NCBI GenBank assembly: GCA_900315105.1
Contig: OMXX01000114.1
Coordinates: 1-13,988, forward strand
Reading direction: 5' to 3'
Length of the DNA stretch: 13,988 nt
Source of the DNA: an uncultured Prevotellaceae bacterium
GTDB taxonomy: Bacteria; Bacteroidota; Bacteroidia; Bacteroidales; Bacteroidaceae
Of this stretch, positions 6,455 through 13,988 are shown piece after piece. The notes under the pieces were generated by a model. The model searched no databases and was not told the origin of the DNA. It worked only from the letters and a program-made list of their open reading frames with translations. How positions within the stretch are numbered: position 1 is the stretch's first letter; each line of letters opens with the position of its first letter. The position numbers were made by a program, and so were the translations under genes.

Positions 6455-7423
6455 ATGATCTCAGTTATCATTCCAGCTTATAACGTTGCGCCTCTGTTGG
6501 AGCGGTGTTATCAGTCGATTCAGACCCAGACATATAAGGATTTTGAAGTCATCCTGATAGATGATGGAAGTACGGACCAGACACCCGAGATTTGTGAGGA
6601 GTTGGCAAAAAACAATGCTAATACCCGCGTGGTGCACCAGAAGAACAGTGGTGTCAGTGCGGCCCGAAATAAAGGTATTGAAATCGCAAGTGGTGACTAC
6701 CTGTGTTTCATTGACAGTGATGACTATGTGGAACCGGAATATCTACAAAGTTTGTATCATGCTATAGAGTCGGCAGATGCGGATTTGGCCGAGTGTGATC
6801 AATTTGGAAAAAACATGTTGATCAAAGAAGACGTCATGGATTCTCCGAGTAAAATCATTGATGCGGTCTTGGGTTATGGGAAGAGAGAAAACAATCAGGC
6901 TGTCTGGAACAAGCTTTTCAAGAAAGCGATCATTCGAGATCTGCGATTTCCTACGGATATATTTTTGGGTGAAGACACGCTTTTTTGTGTGGAATATGCC
7001 AAACGTTGCAAAAAAGGTGTGCATGTCCACAAAGGATTGTATCATTACGAAGAACCCACTGCAAGCATCGCCTATAGATCGGATCCGAAACTCTTGAAGA
7101 AATATCTGACTTATATTGAGTCACGAAGGCGCATGTTGAAGGACATTTCAATGCTTAGTGTAACTACGGTGAGATACCTGCGGAATTCTTACTTGAAATC
7201 TATTAAGGATAGTTATTTTATTGCCCGCGCTGGTAGGCAATGGAAAACTCAGCTCGAATTATGCAGTCTCATAGCTTCGGTGAGGTCGGAAGGTATCAAC
7301 ATTTATCGTTCAGATTCACCCTTTACCTATTTCTTTATGGCCAAAGGCCCAAAAGTGTTTGATTTGTGGATGTTGCTTTATGCCAAATATAATGGTCTTC
7401 TACAGCGACTGAACATCAGATGA
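6455..7423 (+). CDS. Glycosyltransferase family 2 (EpsJ/EpsH-like)
   Basis: A 322-residue GT2 enzyme with a complete set of landmarks: ISVIIPAYNV at the N terminus, LIDDGSTDQTP (34-44), SGVSAARNKGI (65-75), the metal-binding FIDSDDYVEPE (85-95), WNKLFKK (151-157), and the putative catalytic GED (172-174) followed by LYHYEEPTASI-like sequence. Its C-terminal 100 residues are variable, as usual in exopolysaccharide transferases of the EpsH/EpsJ type. The role is transfer of a sugar to the repeat unit; donor and linkage are unknown. The gene starts 20 bases after the preceding stop and overlaps the next gene by four bases (ATGA), so all three are likely translated from one mRNA. Confidence 0.9.
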   Translation: MISVIIPAYNVAPLLERCYQSIQTQTYKDFEVILIDDGSTDQTPEICEELAKNNANTRVVHQKNSGVSAARNKGIEIASGDYLCFIDSDDYVEPEYLQSLYHAIESADADLAECDQFGKNMLIKEDVMDSPSKIIDAVLGYGKRENNQAVWNKLFKKAIIRDLRFPTDIFLGEDTLFCVEYAKRCKKGVHVHKGLYHYEEPTASIAYRSDPKLLKKYLTYIESRRRMLKDISMLSVTTVRYLRNSYLKSIKDSYFIARAGRQWKTQLELCSLIASVRSEGINIYRSDSPFTYFFMAKGPKVFDLWMLLYAKYNGLLQRLNIR

Positions 7424-8517
7424 AAAGAATCTTATACACCCAAAATTATTTTGGAGTAGGTGGGATCAACAAGATCACTTCCGTTAAAGCCAACTATTTT
7501 GTCAACAAGGGCTATGAAGTTCATATCCTTTGTACGTTGGCAAGGGAGGGCGTACCGTCTGAAGGTATGTACGATGATCGCGTAATAACCCACAGCATCG
7601 AGTTGGAGCGCTTGAATTCTTTTCTGCGTATTCCACTGGTTGGACGAATTCTACGGTTTGTCTACTCCCGTTTCATGCACCTGAAGATCATTTTGTCCGT
7701 AAACCCCGATATTATCGTCTCCACACAACAGTTCCTGGAACCGTTTTCTGTGGTTTTGCTTACTTTCTGGAAGAAACGCATTCTGGAGTTTCATGGTTGG
7801 TATAATGATCCGCAAATTAACTCTGTGCGACTTCAGGATCGGCTGATGTACCGATTCAAATTTCCTTTTTACAAGATCGTGGCTCTCACTCAGCAAGAGG
7901 CAGAGAAGTTACAACGGCTCACAGGAAACTCTGTAATCCGTATCCCCAATCCACTCTACTCTGGGCATGAGACAAAATCCAATTGCAGTAATAAGCGAGT
8001 TCTCATCTTGGCCCGTTTCTCAAGGCAGAAAAACTTGTTGAATTTCCTTCCTTACTGGCGGAAAGTTCAGAACAGCCACCCCGACTGGGTGCTGGATATT
8101 TATGGAACTGGAAAACAGGAAAAATCAATATCGCAGTTAGTGTCTTCACATGGTTTGACCTCTGTACATCTACACAATTATACGTCGAGTCCCATGGCTG
8201 AACTTGCAGCTTCTTCCATCTATCTGCTGCCTTCTTTGTTTGAAGGTTTTCCATTGGTGCTATTAGAGAGCATGTCGGTGGGCGTTCCTTGTGTGTGTTT
8301 CGATTGTCCGTGTGGTCCAAGTGAAATTATCAAGAATGGTGAGGATGGATTTGTCGTCCCCTATTTGGACTATGATGGGTTCATCGACAAAGTCTGCTAC
8401 CTTATGGATAGGACCGAGGAACGGGAAAAAATGGGTCGAAAAGCATCAGAGAATATTAAGCGTTTCAATATTGATGCTATTATGAATCAATGGATGGAAC
8501 TGTTTAATTCTTTGTAA
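7420..8517 (+). CDS. Glycosyltransferase family 4 (retaining, GT-B fold)
   Basis: The 365-residue protein is a standard GT4 enzyme. The N-terminal half has the acceptor-side glycine loop FGVGGINKI (11-19). The C-terminal half has ILARFSRQKN (196-205), carrying the donor-phosphate-binding Arg199 and Lys204, and the EX7E motif EGFPLVLLE (Glu275 and Glu283) followed by SMSVGVPCVCFDCPCGPSEI. This resembles family members adding hexoses or GalNAc-type sugars in capsule and exopolysaccharide clusters, but donor and linkage cannot be read from sequence. It overlaps the upstream GT2 by four bases. Being full length with both phosphate-binding and EX7E motifs intact, it should be active. Confidence 0.92.
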   Translation: MKRILYTQNYFGVGGINKITSVKANYFVNKGYEVHILCTLAREGVPSEGMYDDRVITHSIELERLNSFLRIPLVGRILRFVYSRFMHLKIILSVNPDIIVSTQQFLEPFSVVLLTFWKKRILEFHGWYNDPQINSVRLQDRLMYRFKFPFYKIVALTQQEAEKLQRLTGNSVIRIPNPLYSGHETKSNCSNKRVLILARFSRQKNLLNFLPYWRKVQNSHPDWVLDIYGTGKQEKSISQLVSSHGLTSVHLHNYTSSPMAELAASSIYLLPSLFEGFPLVLLESMSVGVPCVCFDCPCGPSEIIKNGEDGFVVPYLDYDGFIDKVCYLMDRTEEREKMGRKASENIKRFNIDAIMNQWMELFNSL

Positions 8518-8526
8518 GCATTAATC

Positions 8527-9186
8527 ATGAATAATTTCAATCGCCTTTTTATCTATTTATATTCTCTATTGTTTTGCCTGCGTTATTTGCCTTTTTCTAC
8601 AGCTCTGCGCATTCCCATCCTTGTTTGGCCGTTCTCGCTTAAGGTGAAAGGATTGAGAAAGAGAGATATTGCGTTTTCCGCCCCAGTCCGGCATGGTATG
8701 GTAGTGGTGGGCTTTCCTGGGACAGAGGGAAGAAGTACTCGGAAAAGTCTGATCTCCGTGACTGATGATGTACGCATAGTCTTTGGAGATAACGTCACAT
8801 TGGCAAGAGGAACGCAATTGGTCATCAATGGGCATGAATTAAGTATAGGTAACAATTTCTTCTGCAATGGTGACTGTTTCTTCACGTGCGACGACGACAT
8901 CAGGATCGGTGACAATTGTCTTTTTGGCTGGGACATAGATTTGAATACTACTGACGGTCATCGGGTAATGATTGAAGGGGAATGGAGAAAGTCTTCTGGC
9001 CCCATAGTTTTGGGCAATCATATTTGGGTATGCTCAGAAAGCCATATCAGTAAAAATGTTACACTTGCAGACGGGTGTGTGGTGGCTCAGCGTTCACTGG
9101 TCAATAAGTCTTGCTCTATACCTAAGACACTTCTCGGAGGAATGCCGGCAAGGGCGTTGCGTACAAATGTGGAATGGGAAAAGTAA
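8527..9186 (+). CDS. Left-handed beta-helix O-acyltransferase (hexapeptide repeat, WbbJ/NodL type)
   Basis: The 219-residue protein contains imperfect hexapeptide repeats from about residue 83 (VRIVFGDNVTLARGTQLVINGHELSIG pattern), continuing through DDIRIGDNCLFGWDIDLNTTDGH and ending with IVLGNHIWVCSESHISKNVTLADGCVVAQRSLV and the typical GGMPARALR close (204-212). His145 in the TDGH loop is the expected catalytic base. Known relatives transfer acetyl groups from acetyl-CoA to sugar hydroxyls in the cytoplasm. The first 50 residues are hydrophobic and aromatic and lie outside the helix; they may associate with the membrane. It lies 9 bases after the GT4 gene, so it probably acetylates a sugar of the repeat unit; acceptor unknown. 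Confidence 0.88.
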   Translation: MNNFNRLFIYLYSLLFCLRYLPFSTALRIPILVWPFSLKVKGLRKRDIAFSAPVRHGMVVVGFPGTEGRSTRKSLISVTDDVRIVFGDNVTLARGTQLVINGHELSIGNNFFCNGDCFFTCDDDIRIGDNCLFGWDIDLNTTDGHRVMIEGEWRKSSGPIVLGNHIWVCSESHISKNVTLADGCVVAQRSLVNKSCSIPKTLLGGMPARALRTNVEWEK

Positions 9187-9210
9187 AGTCATATAAGATT
9201 CGAAACAAAT

Positions 9211-10194
9211 ATGTCAGAACTGCTGTTAAGCATTATTGTTCCTGTCTACAATGTAGAGGAATACCTGGCTCACTGCATTGATTCATTGCTGGATCAGGGA
9301 TTGTCCGAAAAGCAATATGAGATAATCTTAGTCAATGACGGGTCTACTGATAATTCCCCCGCCATTTGCCAGTCTTATGTGGATAAGTATCCTTTTATTC
9401 ATTGTTACTCTCAGAAGAATCAAGGATTGAGTGGTGCCAGAAATACTGGGATGAAACATGTGGCGGGTAAATATGTCCAGTTTGTCGATAGTGATGACTT
9501 TCTTCAGCCCAACAGTATTAAGGCGGTGCTTGAGGCGGCAGAAAAGTATGATGCGGACCTTGCTTTCTTTCAAGGCAGATATTATCCACAGACAGAAAAG
9601 ATCACTTGTATTCATCCGTTTGAGCATGACAAGGTATACAATGGAGACGACTTGCTGTTGTCTTCGATGATAGTCGGTAGCGTGTGGTGCAATATTTATA
9701 AAACAACATTTTTGAAAGAGTCCAAGATTACTTTCTACCCAGGGATTTTTCATGAGGATATTGATTTCAATCACCGTTTGTATCCCAAAGCCCGTCGGGT
9801 TATATTTACGGACGCTGACGTGTATAGATACCGCTACAATAATAGCTCTATCACTCATGTGAAGAATCCGAAGAAGGCAGAGAAGAGAATATTAGACAAT
9901 ATTCTTATTTCACACAATATCAAAAACTTGGTCTCAGAGGATTATATTAGTCCGGCAGTGAAGGAGGTCTACATGCGTAAGAGCAACAGTATCCTTATGG
10001 GTGAACTACTGACTCTCGTAAGAGACAAGTCTTCGTTTGATTTGAACTTCGCAGTGCGTTGTGTCGATTATGCAAAGGGACTTAGTGTATATCCCATAAA
10101 GGGTAAGACTCTTTCATGGAAAACAACATTTTTAAAATGCTTTATTAACAGCCGCTTTCTCTATCTCTCAGCCGTACGGTTGTTTGCAAGGTGA
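9211..10194 (+). CDS. Glycosyltransferase family 2 (EpsJ-like), third GT2 of the cluster
   Basis: This 327-residue GT2 enzyme has LSIIVPVYNVEEYL at the N terminus, LVNDGSTDNSP (40-50), QGLSGARNTGM (71-81), the metal-binding FVDSDDFLQP (91-100), and a HEDIDF segment (181-186) in the place of the putative catalytic acidic motif. It belongs to the same broad class as the product at 6455-7423, but the two differ clearly beyond the motifs, so this is not a recent duplication and the two probably add different sugars. The gene starts 24 bases after the acyltransferase stop. The C-terminal basic and aromatic stretch may bind the membrane surface. Donor and acceptor are unknown. Confidence 0.9.
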   Translation: MSELLLSIIVPVYNVEEYLAHCIDSLLDQGLSEKQYEIILVNDGSTDNSPAICQSYVDKYPFIHCYSQKNQGLSGARNTGMKHVAGKYVQFVDSDDFLQPNSIKAVLEAAEKYDADLAFFQGRYYPQTEKITCIHPFEHDKVYNGDDLLLSSMIVGSVWCNIYKTTFLKESKITFYPGIFHEDIDFNHRLYPKARRVIFTDADVYRYRYNNSSITHVKNPKKAEKRILDNILISHNIKNLVSEDYISPAVKEVYMRKSNSILMGELLTLVRDKSSFDLNFAVRCVDYAKGLSVYPIKGKTLSWKTTFLKCFINSRFLYLSAVRLFAR

Positions 10195-10215
10195 ATTTAT
10201 TTTGAGGATATAGGA

Positions 10216-11412
10216 ATGAAGGTAATACTCATCACCACGACTACTCCTGCCGTGGAAAACATACGTGGAACCTCGGCATTGCCTTACCATCTGATAGTCA
10301 GACGGGACGAAAAGATTGATGTAGAGATCTATAGCTTTAATACTAATGGGCTATCGGAGAAACAAATCCAAAAAGTAGAAGATGAGCTTAAAGTCAAAAT
10401 TCATTTGCTTAATAAGCCCAGGTGGATGAAATGGGTGTCAAAACCTTACCTACTTTTCTTCCGCATTCTGATGCGTTATCCATTCTTAAGTTATCTTCAC
10501 TTAGATGAGGAGGTTATCAAAATGATAAAATCTGAGCATCCCGATGGTATTTGGATTTATGGTGAAGAAATCTCTAAGCTCATGACAGTCTTCCCAGAAT
10601 ATAAAAGGGCACACATCGGCCCCGACAGTGAGGCGCTCTACTATTATCGCATGATGGGACGGCAATTTGTGGCAAGCAACAGGAAAATGCTGTTGAGACA
10701 GATGATCATGTACCCCAAATACCTTCGCCTTGAAAGAGAATATTTAACCGACGCCAACGCTACCTACTATCTGGTGGGGGAGGCCGACGCAGCTTTTGTG
10801 AAGCGAATGAACCCTGATTGTCATGCGGTCTTTTTACGCCATCCTCATTATAAGGTGGATAGTTCCCACAGAAAAGTCAAGTTCCATGACCCCATCAGAT
10901 TGCTAATTGCAGGACAGAATAACTATTACATGAGGGAGGATGCCAATGAGTTGATAGACAGTCTTTCTACGTGTAAGGATGATGCGTTGAAGGCTTCCTT
11001 TGAACTGACATTCTTGGGGAAAGGTTGGGAGGACCATGTGAAACGATTAAAGGGGCAAGGCTGGAACGTGAAGCAGATTGTTTTTGCACCAGACTATATA
11101 GAAGAAGTGAAAACTCACGATATTCAAATCACACCAATATCCATCGGCACAGGCACGAAGGGGAAGGTGCTTGATGCGCTGTCAAACGGCTTACTTGTCA
11201 TAGGGACACCTTATGCTATGGAGAACATAGCTGTAGAAAACGGAAAGTCATGTCTTGTATATAAGTGTGGAGCTGAAATTCTTCCAATTCTACATGAAAT
11301 CAATAAGAATCCAAAAAAGTTTGAAGATATGGCAGAGTTAGGCCGCAAATGTGTGTTGGAAGAGCATGACCGTAAAAAAATAGCGAAGCAATTTTTTGGT
11401 ACGTTTGCTTGA
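10216..11412 (+). CDS. Divergent GT-B glycosyltransferase (GT4-like C-terminal domain)
   Basis: The 398-residue product has a GT-B-like C-terminal half. RLLIAGQNNYYMREDANELIDSL (from about 228) resembles the start of the donor domain. DIQITPISIGTGTKGKVLDALSNGLLVIGTP (302-332) matches the donor-binding segment of GT4-like proteins that carry a GTG.K..DAL signature in place of the EX7E motif. The N-terminal half has no close family match that I recognise. It contains a LITTTTPAVENIRGTS start and an IGPDSEALYYYRM stretch (134-146), with an acidic-tyrosine cluster. It is likely another transferase of the repeat unit. Being outside the canonical GT4 motif set, it is the least certain enzyme of the cluster. 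It follows the GT2 by 21 bases and precedes the pyruvyl transferase by 24. Confidence 0.75.
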   Translation: MKVILITTTTPAVENIRGTSALPYHLIVRRDEKIDVEIYSFNTNGLSEKQIQKVEDELKVKIHLLNKPRWMKWVSKPYLLFFRILMRYPFLSYLHLDEEVIKMIKSEHPDGIWIYGEEISKLMTVFPEYKRAHIGPDSEALYYYRMMGRQFVASNRKMLLRQMIMYPKYLRLEREYLTDANATYYLVGEADAAFVKRMNPDCHAVFLRHPHYKVDSSHRKVKFHDPIRLLIAGQNNYYMREDANELIDSLSTCKDDALKASFELTFLGKGWEDHVKRLKGQGWNVKQIVFAPDYIEEVKTHDIQITPISIGTGTKGKVLDALSNGLLVIGTPYAMENIAVENGKSCLVYKCGAEILPILHEINKNPKKFEDMAELGRKCVLEEHDRKKIAKQFFGTFA

Positions 11413-11436
11413 GTATTAATACTAATAAATGAGAAA

Positions 11437-12537
11437 ATGAAGGTTGGTATCATCACTATGCATAAGGTCATGAATTATGGATCCATCCTCCAGGCCTATG
11501 CAACTCAGGAGATCGTAAGAAATCTTGGCTATGATTGTGAGTTGATAGATTATGACTTCCCGAACTCCTGGCAATTCTCACGCGGAATTCCTCAAAATAA
11601 GCTGAGTTTGAAGAGCAGACTCTCAAAGGCCTTGCACCTGCGGAAGGCTTATGCTAAAGAACCTAAATTCAATCGTTTTATCCGTTCTCACTTCCTTCTG
11701 AGTCAGGAATACCATACAGCTGAAGAATTGCAGGCTAATCCTCCATTATATGATATCTATCTGACAGGGAGCGATCAGGTTTGGAACTATAAGTTTACGA
11801 AGATGGATCCTTCATTCTTCTTGTCGTTTGTTCCAGCTGATTGTCCTAAAGTTTCATTTTCATCAAGTTTTGCTGTGAATCAAATCCCTGAGGAGCTGAG
11901 ACAAGAGATAACGGAGAAGATTGGTGCATACAATTCCATTTCTGTTAGAGAACAAAGAGGGCAGGAAATCGTCAAAGAACTGATTGGGAAAGAAGTTCCT
12001 GTCACGGTGGATCCAACTTTGACACTTGATTTCCGTGAATGGGGCAAACTGATTAATGCTCCCAAACGAAAGGAAAAATACATTTTCCTTTATATGCTCG
12101 ATTATGCTTATAATCCAGCTCCTTATATCTATGAGTTGGTGAAGCATCTTCAGAAGAAGACCGGATGGATTGTCCTCAGCAATGTTGAAATGCCTAAATC
12201 TTTTGGCATACGTTATCATTCCGTAGCAGATGCTGGTATAGAGGAATTTCTTCAATTGATCAGAGACAGTGCACTGGTGGTCACTTCGTCTTTCCACGGA
12301 GTGGCTTTCTCTGTTAATTTTGGAGTACCTCTGTTGGCGGTTGTTCCTCAAGAACCCCAAGCTGACACGCGTTTATCATCATTGCTTGAACAATTGGACT
12401 TAAGAAATTCTATTGTTAGAGTGGGTTCCACTTTTGATGGTCTGGATGGCAAGTATGACAAAGATAGGGAACAACGTCTGCTTTCAGACTTGCGTCGAGA
12501 CTCCATTGACTATCTGAGAGTGGCACTTTCAAACTAA
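11437..12537 (+). CDS. Polysaccharide pyruvyl transferase family protein
   Basis: The 366-residue protein fits the polysaccharide pyruvyl transferase family, which uses phosphoenolpyruvate to form a pyruvate ketal on a sugar. It has the N-terminal GIITMHKVMNYGSILQAYAT (4-23), LTGSDQVWN (109-117), FSSSFA (141-146), SVREQRG (169-175), VTVDPTL (189-195) and the C-terminal SSFHGVAFSVNFGVPLL (284-300), followed by DTRLSSLL (310-317). All the usual family segments are present and the length is normal. Pyruvylation adds a negative charge to the polymer and can be an anchor for surface-layer proteins in other bacteria. The family also contains members of other or unproven function, so catalytic activity is inferred. 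It starts 24 bases after the previous gene. Confidence 0.88.
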   Translation: MKVGIITMHKVMNYGSILQAYATQEIVRNLGYDCELIDYDFPNSWQFSRGIPQNKLSLKSRLSKALHLRKAYAKEPKFNRFIRSHFLLSQEYHTAEELQANPPLYDIYLTGSDQVWNYKFTKMDPSFFLSFVPADCPKVSFSSSFAVNQIPEELRQEITEKIGAYNSISVREQRGQEIVKELIGKEVPVTVDPTLTLDFREWGKLINAPKRKEKYIFLYMLDYAYNPAPYIYELVKHLQKKTGWIVLSNVEMPKSFGIRYHSVADAGIEEFLQLIRDSALVVTSSFHGVAFSVNFGVPLLAVVPQEPQADTRLSSLLEQLDLRNSIVRVGSTFDGLDGKYDKDREQRLLSDLRRDSIDYLRVALSN

Positions 12538-12562
12538 ATATATTTTTTTTGAGATTTACAAT

Positions 12563-13534
12563 TTGACTCGTGGAGAGAGTAAAATGATGCAAGGTGTAGG
12601 TATCTTGACCATGATATTCTACCATCTCTTTAACCCGAGCTTCAATCATGGGTTATCCTCCACAGTGTTAGGTAACATGGGGCGTGCCGCTAATCCCGTT
12701 CCTCTCTATTGTTTGCTGAGCGGGTATGGACTTTATCTCGTTTTTCGCCACGGTAAGGATAGGCATCGCTTCATTCGCTGTTTTCGTCTATACTTTCGAT
12801 ATTGGTTTATTACAGCACTGTTTGTTTTTGTTGAAGTGTGTTTGTTTCGAGATTATAGGTGTACTTTTTCAATTAAAGAAATATTGTTTAATATAACAGA
12901 CTGGAAAGCGTCATATTATCCTCCTGCTTGGTTTATTTTGCCTTATTGCATTTTAAATCTTAGCTCCTTTTGGATCTTTAGAATCACGGAAAAAAAGAAT
13001 ACATGGATTATTCTCTTTCTGGCGTATTGTGTTTACTTGTTTTCCTCAAGAATGAACGATTATTCTTGGTTCGGATTAAACATTTTCCAAACTTTATATA
13101 TATTCTTCCCCTTTGTGCTTGGGGGTGTAATGGCTAAATTGGATATCGTTGAGAAAGCCAATCTTATTTTGTCTAAAACAAATATTTGGATAGTATTAGC
13201 GATTCTTGCTCTTCTATTCTTGCTCCGTTACTTTATTTATACAGGTGCAGTAGTTTCTTTCTTTTGGATGGGAGTCATTATCGTAGTCATAAATGTGGTT
13301 CGCCGAATACCATATTGTGACAAAGTCTTTTTGTTCTTTGGGCATCACAATTTTAACATGTGGATGATTCATGCTTGGATATGCTGGTATTTTTTGCATG
13401 ATTTTATTATTCGATTGGGTAATCCGATTTTGATATATTTTACGGTTTTATCAATATGTCTGATTGTTTCATTGATATTAGATGTATTTATCATTCCTTT
13501 GGAGTCGAAAATCATACGAGAACATGCAAAATAA
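12563..13534 (+). CDS. Membrane acyltransferase (AT3 / acyltransferase family 3), probable TTG start
   Basis: About ten hydrophobic segments and the AT3 landmarks are visible: LTRGESKMMQGVGILTMIFYHLFN at the N terminus with the conserved His (residue 21 counted from the TTG), YPPAWFILPY in the middle, and FGHHNFNMWMIHAW near the C terminus. Members move acyl groups across the inner membrane onto extracytoplasmic sugars. The frame is open upstream to a stop at 12515 and has no ATG before 12584. An ATG start there would remove the family-typical LTR..S segment, so the TTG at 12563 is preferred but uncertain. The DNA is visibly more AT-rich than neighbouring genes. A run of eight T (12543-12550) lies just upstream. 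The 3' end overlaps the next gene by 11 bases. Acyl donor and acceptor are unknown. Confidence 0.85.
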   Translation: MTRGESKMMQGVGILTMIFYHLFNPSFNHGLSSTVLGNMGRAANPVPLYCLLSGYGLYLVFRHGKDRHRFIRCFRLYFRYWFITALFVFVEVCLFRDYRCTFSIKEILFNITDWKASYYPPAWFILPYCILNLSSFWIFRITEKKNTWIILFLAYCVYLFSSRMNDYSWFGLNIFQTLYIFFPFVLGGVMAKLDIVEKANLILSKTNIWIVLAILALLFLLRYFIYTGAVVSFFWMGVIIVVINVVRRIPYCDKVFLFFGHHNFNMWMIHAWICWYFLHDFIIRLGNPILIYFTVLSICLIVSLILDVFIIPLESKIIREHAK

Positions 13535-13988
13535 AGTAGTTTCGATAGTTGTTCCTTGCTACAATGAGGAAGACTCTTTGCCATATCTCTACAAAGAGGT
13601 GACTAAGATAATGGCAGAGATCCCTGGATACAAATGGGAGCTGTTGTTTATCAATGATGGAAGCCGTGACCAAACAATGTCTATCATTCGGGAGATGGCA
13701 GTGCATGACAGCAGGATCTCTTATGTCGATCTGTCCCGTAATTTTGGCAAAGAAAATGCCATGCTTGCCGGTTTCGACTATGTGAAAGGAGACTGCATGA
13801 TTTTGATGGATGCTGATTTGCAGGATCCTCCATCGCTCATTCCCGAGATGTTGAAATATTGGGAAGAAGGATATGAGGATGTTTACGCAAAAAGGCGTGA
13901 TCGCGGTAAGGAGAGCTGGTTAAGAAAACAGTTCTCACTGCTGTTTTATTGGCTTCTCGATAAGTCGACACGTTTTGAAGTATTGAAG
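13524..13988 (+). CDS. DPM1/GtrB-type family 2 glycosyltransferase, 3' end outside window
   Basis: The frame starts at ATG 13524 inside the end of the acyltransferase gene and is open to the last base, giving 155 N-terminal residues. It shows SIVVPCYNEEDSLPYL (7-22), FINDGSRDQT (42-51), SRNFGKENAMLAGFDYVKGD (71-90), and the catalytic LMDADLQDPP (94-103). The segment KRRDRGKESWLRKQFSLLFYWLL (123-145) matches the RxxRxGES..K...S..FY.LL pattern of dolichol-phosphate mannose synthase/GtrB-like enzymes. These transfer a sugar from a nucleotide donor to undecaprenyl phosphate, and the resulting carrier is used outside the inner membrane. Two C-terminal membrane segments expected in this class would be beyond the window. 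Sugar identity is unknown. Confidence 0.88.
   Translation, partial: MQNKVVSIVVPCYNEEDSLPYLYKEVTKIMAEIPGYKWELLFINDGSRDQTMSIIREMAVHDSRISYVDLSRNFGKENAMLAGFDYVKGDCMILMDADLQDPPSLIPEMLKYWEEGYEDVYAKRRDRGKESWLRKQFSLLFYWLLDKSTRFEVLK

Noticed and set aside
9328..9858. 176-codon frame on the minus strand
   Set aside because: Fully antisense to a GT2 gene with intact motifs; a shadow frame.
11863..12360. 165-codon frame on the minus strand
   Set aside because: Antisense to the pyruvyl transferase core motifs; no family resemblance.
1..13988. CRISPR arrays, tRNA/rRNA genes, insertion sequences, toxin-antitoxin or phage genes
   Set aside because: Reading both strands, I saw no regularly spaced repeats, no cloverleaf or rRNA sequence, no transposase or integrase motifs, and no paired small toxin-antitoxin frames.

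Overview
The window looks like chromosomal DNA of a Bacteroidota gut or oral anaerobe, most likely a Prevotellaceae member (Prevotella/Segatella-like). The reasons are family-level: a TAnnTTTG/TTG promoter typical of Bacteroidota, absence of strong Shine-Dalgarno sites, Bacteroidota-type GH115 and GH33 glycosidases, and a Bacteroidales-style polysaccharide cluster. The genus is inference from reading and was not tested by a search. All genes recognised are on the + strand.

Region 1 (1-3389) is catabolic. It holds the C-terminal half of a GH115 alpha-glucuronidase-type glycosidase cut by the left edge, an intact S33 proline-iminopeptidase-type alpha/beta hydrolase 6 bases downstream, and a secreted GH33 sialidase broken by a frameshift and an apparent internal deletion near 2640-2664.

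Region 2 (3390-4077) is a 688-base stretch without a convincing gene, but it is rich in structure. In order it has a nested inverted repeat just after the sialidase (probable terminator), a second inverted repeat, a Bacteroidota promoter (TTG 3593-3595, TATCTTTG 3616-3623) embedded in two adjacent palindromes, and a leader of about 450 nt. The leader carries a 13-codon ORF across a run of eight C, a long-range stem enclosing a hairpin, an exact 11-bp tandem duplication and a short 22-base-period repeat.

Region 3 (4078-13988, continuing past the right edge) is a surface polysaccharide (EPS/capsule or O-antigen) cluster that reads as one operon: Wzx-type flippase, two GT2 glycosyltransferases, a GT4 glycosyltransferase, a left-handed beta-helix O-acyltransferase, a third GT2, a divergent GT-B glycosyltransferase, a polysaccharide pyruvyl transferase, an AT-rich membrane acyltransferase (AT3) and a DPM1/GtrB-type GT2 cut by the window end. 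Spacing is tight, with ATGA overlaps at 5616 and 7420 and an 11-base overlap at 13524. The inferred job is to build a repeat unit on undecaprenyl phosphate at the inner membrane, decorate it with pyruvate ketals and acyl groups, and flip it. No polymerase (Wzy), initiating phosphoglycosyl transferase, export protein, UpxY-type antiterminator, or nucleotide-sugar synthesis gene is in the window.

I saw no tRNA, rRNA, CRISPR array, transposase or attachment site. The most noteworthy points are the palindrome-embedded promoter with its long structured leader, the broken sialidase, and the unusual multi-decoration gene set.
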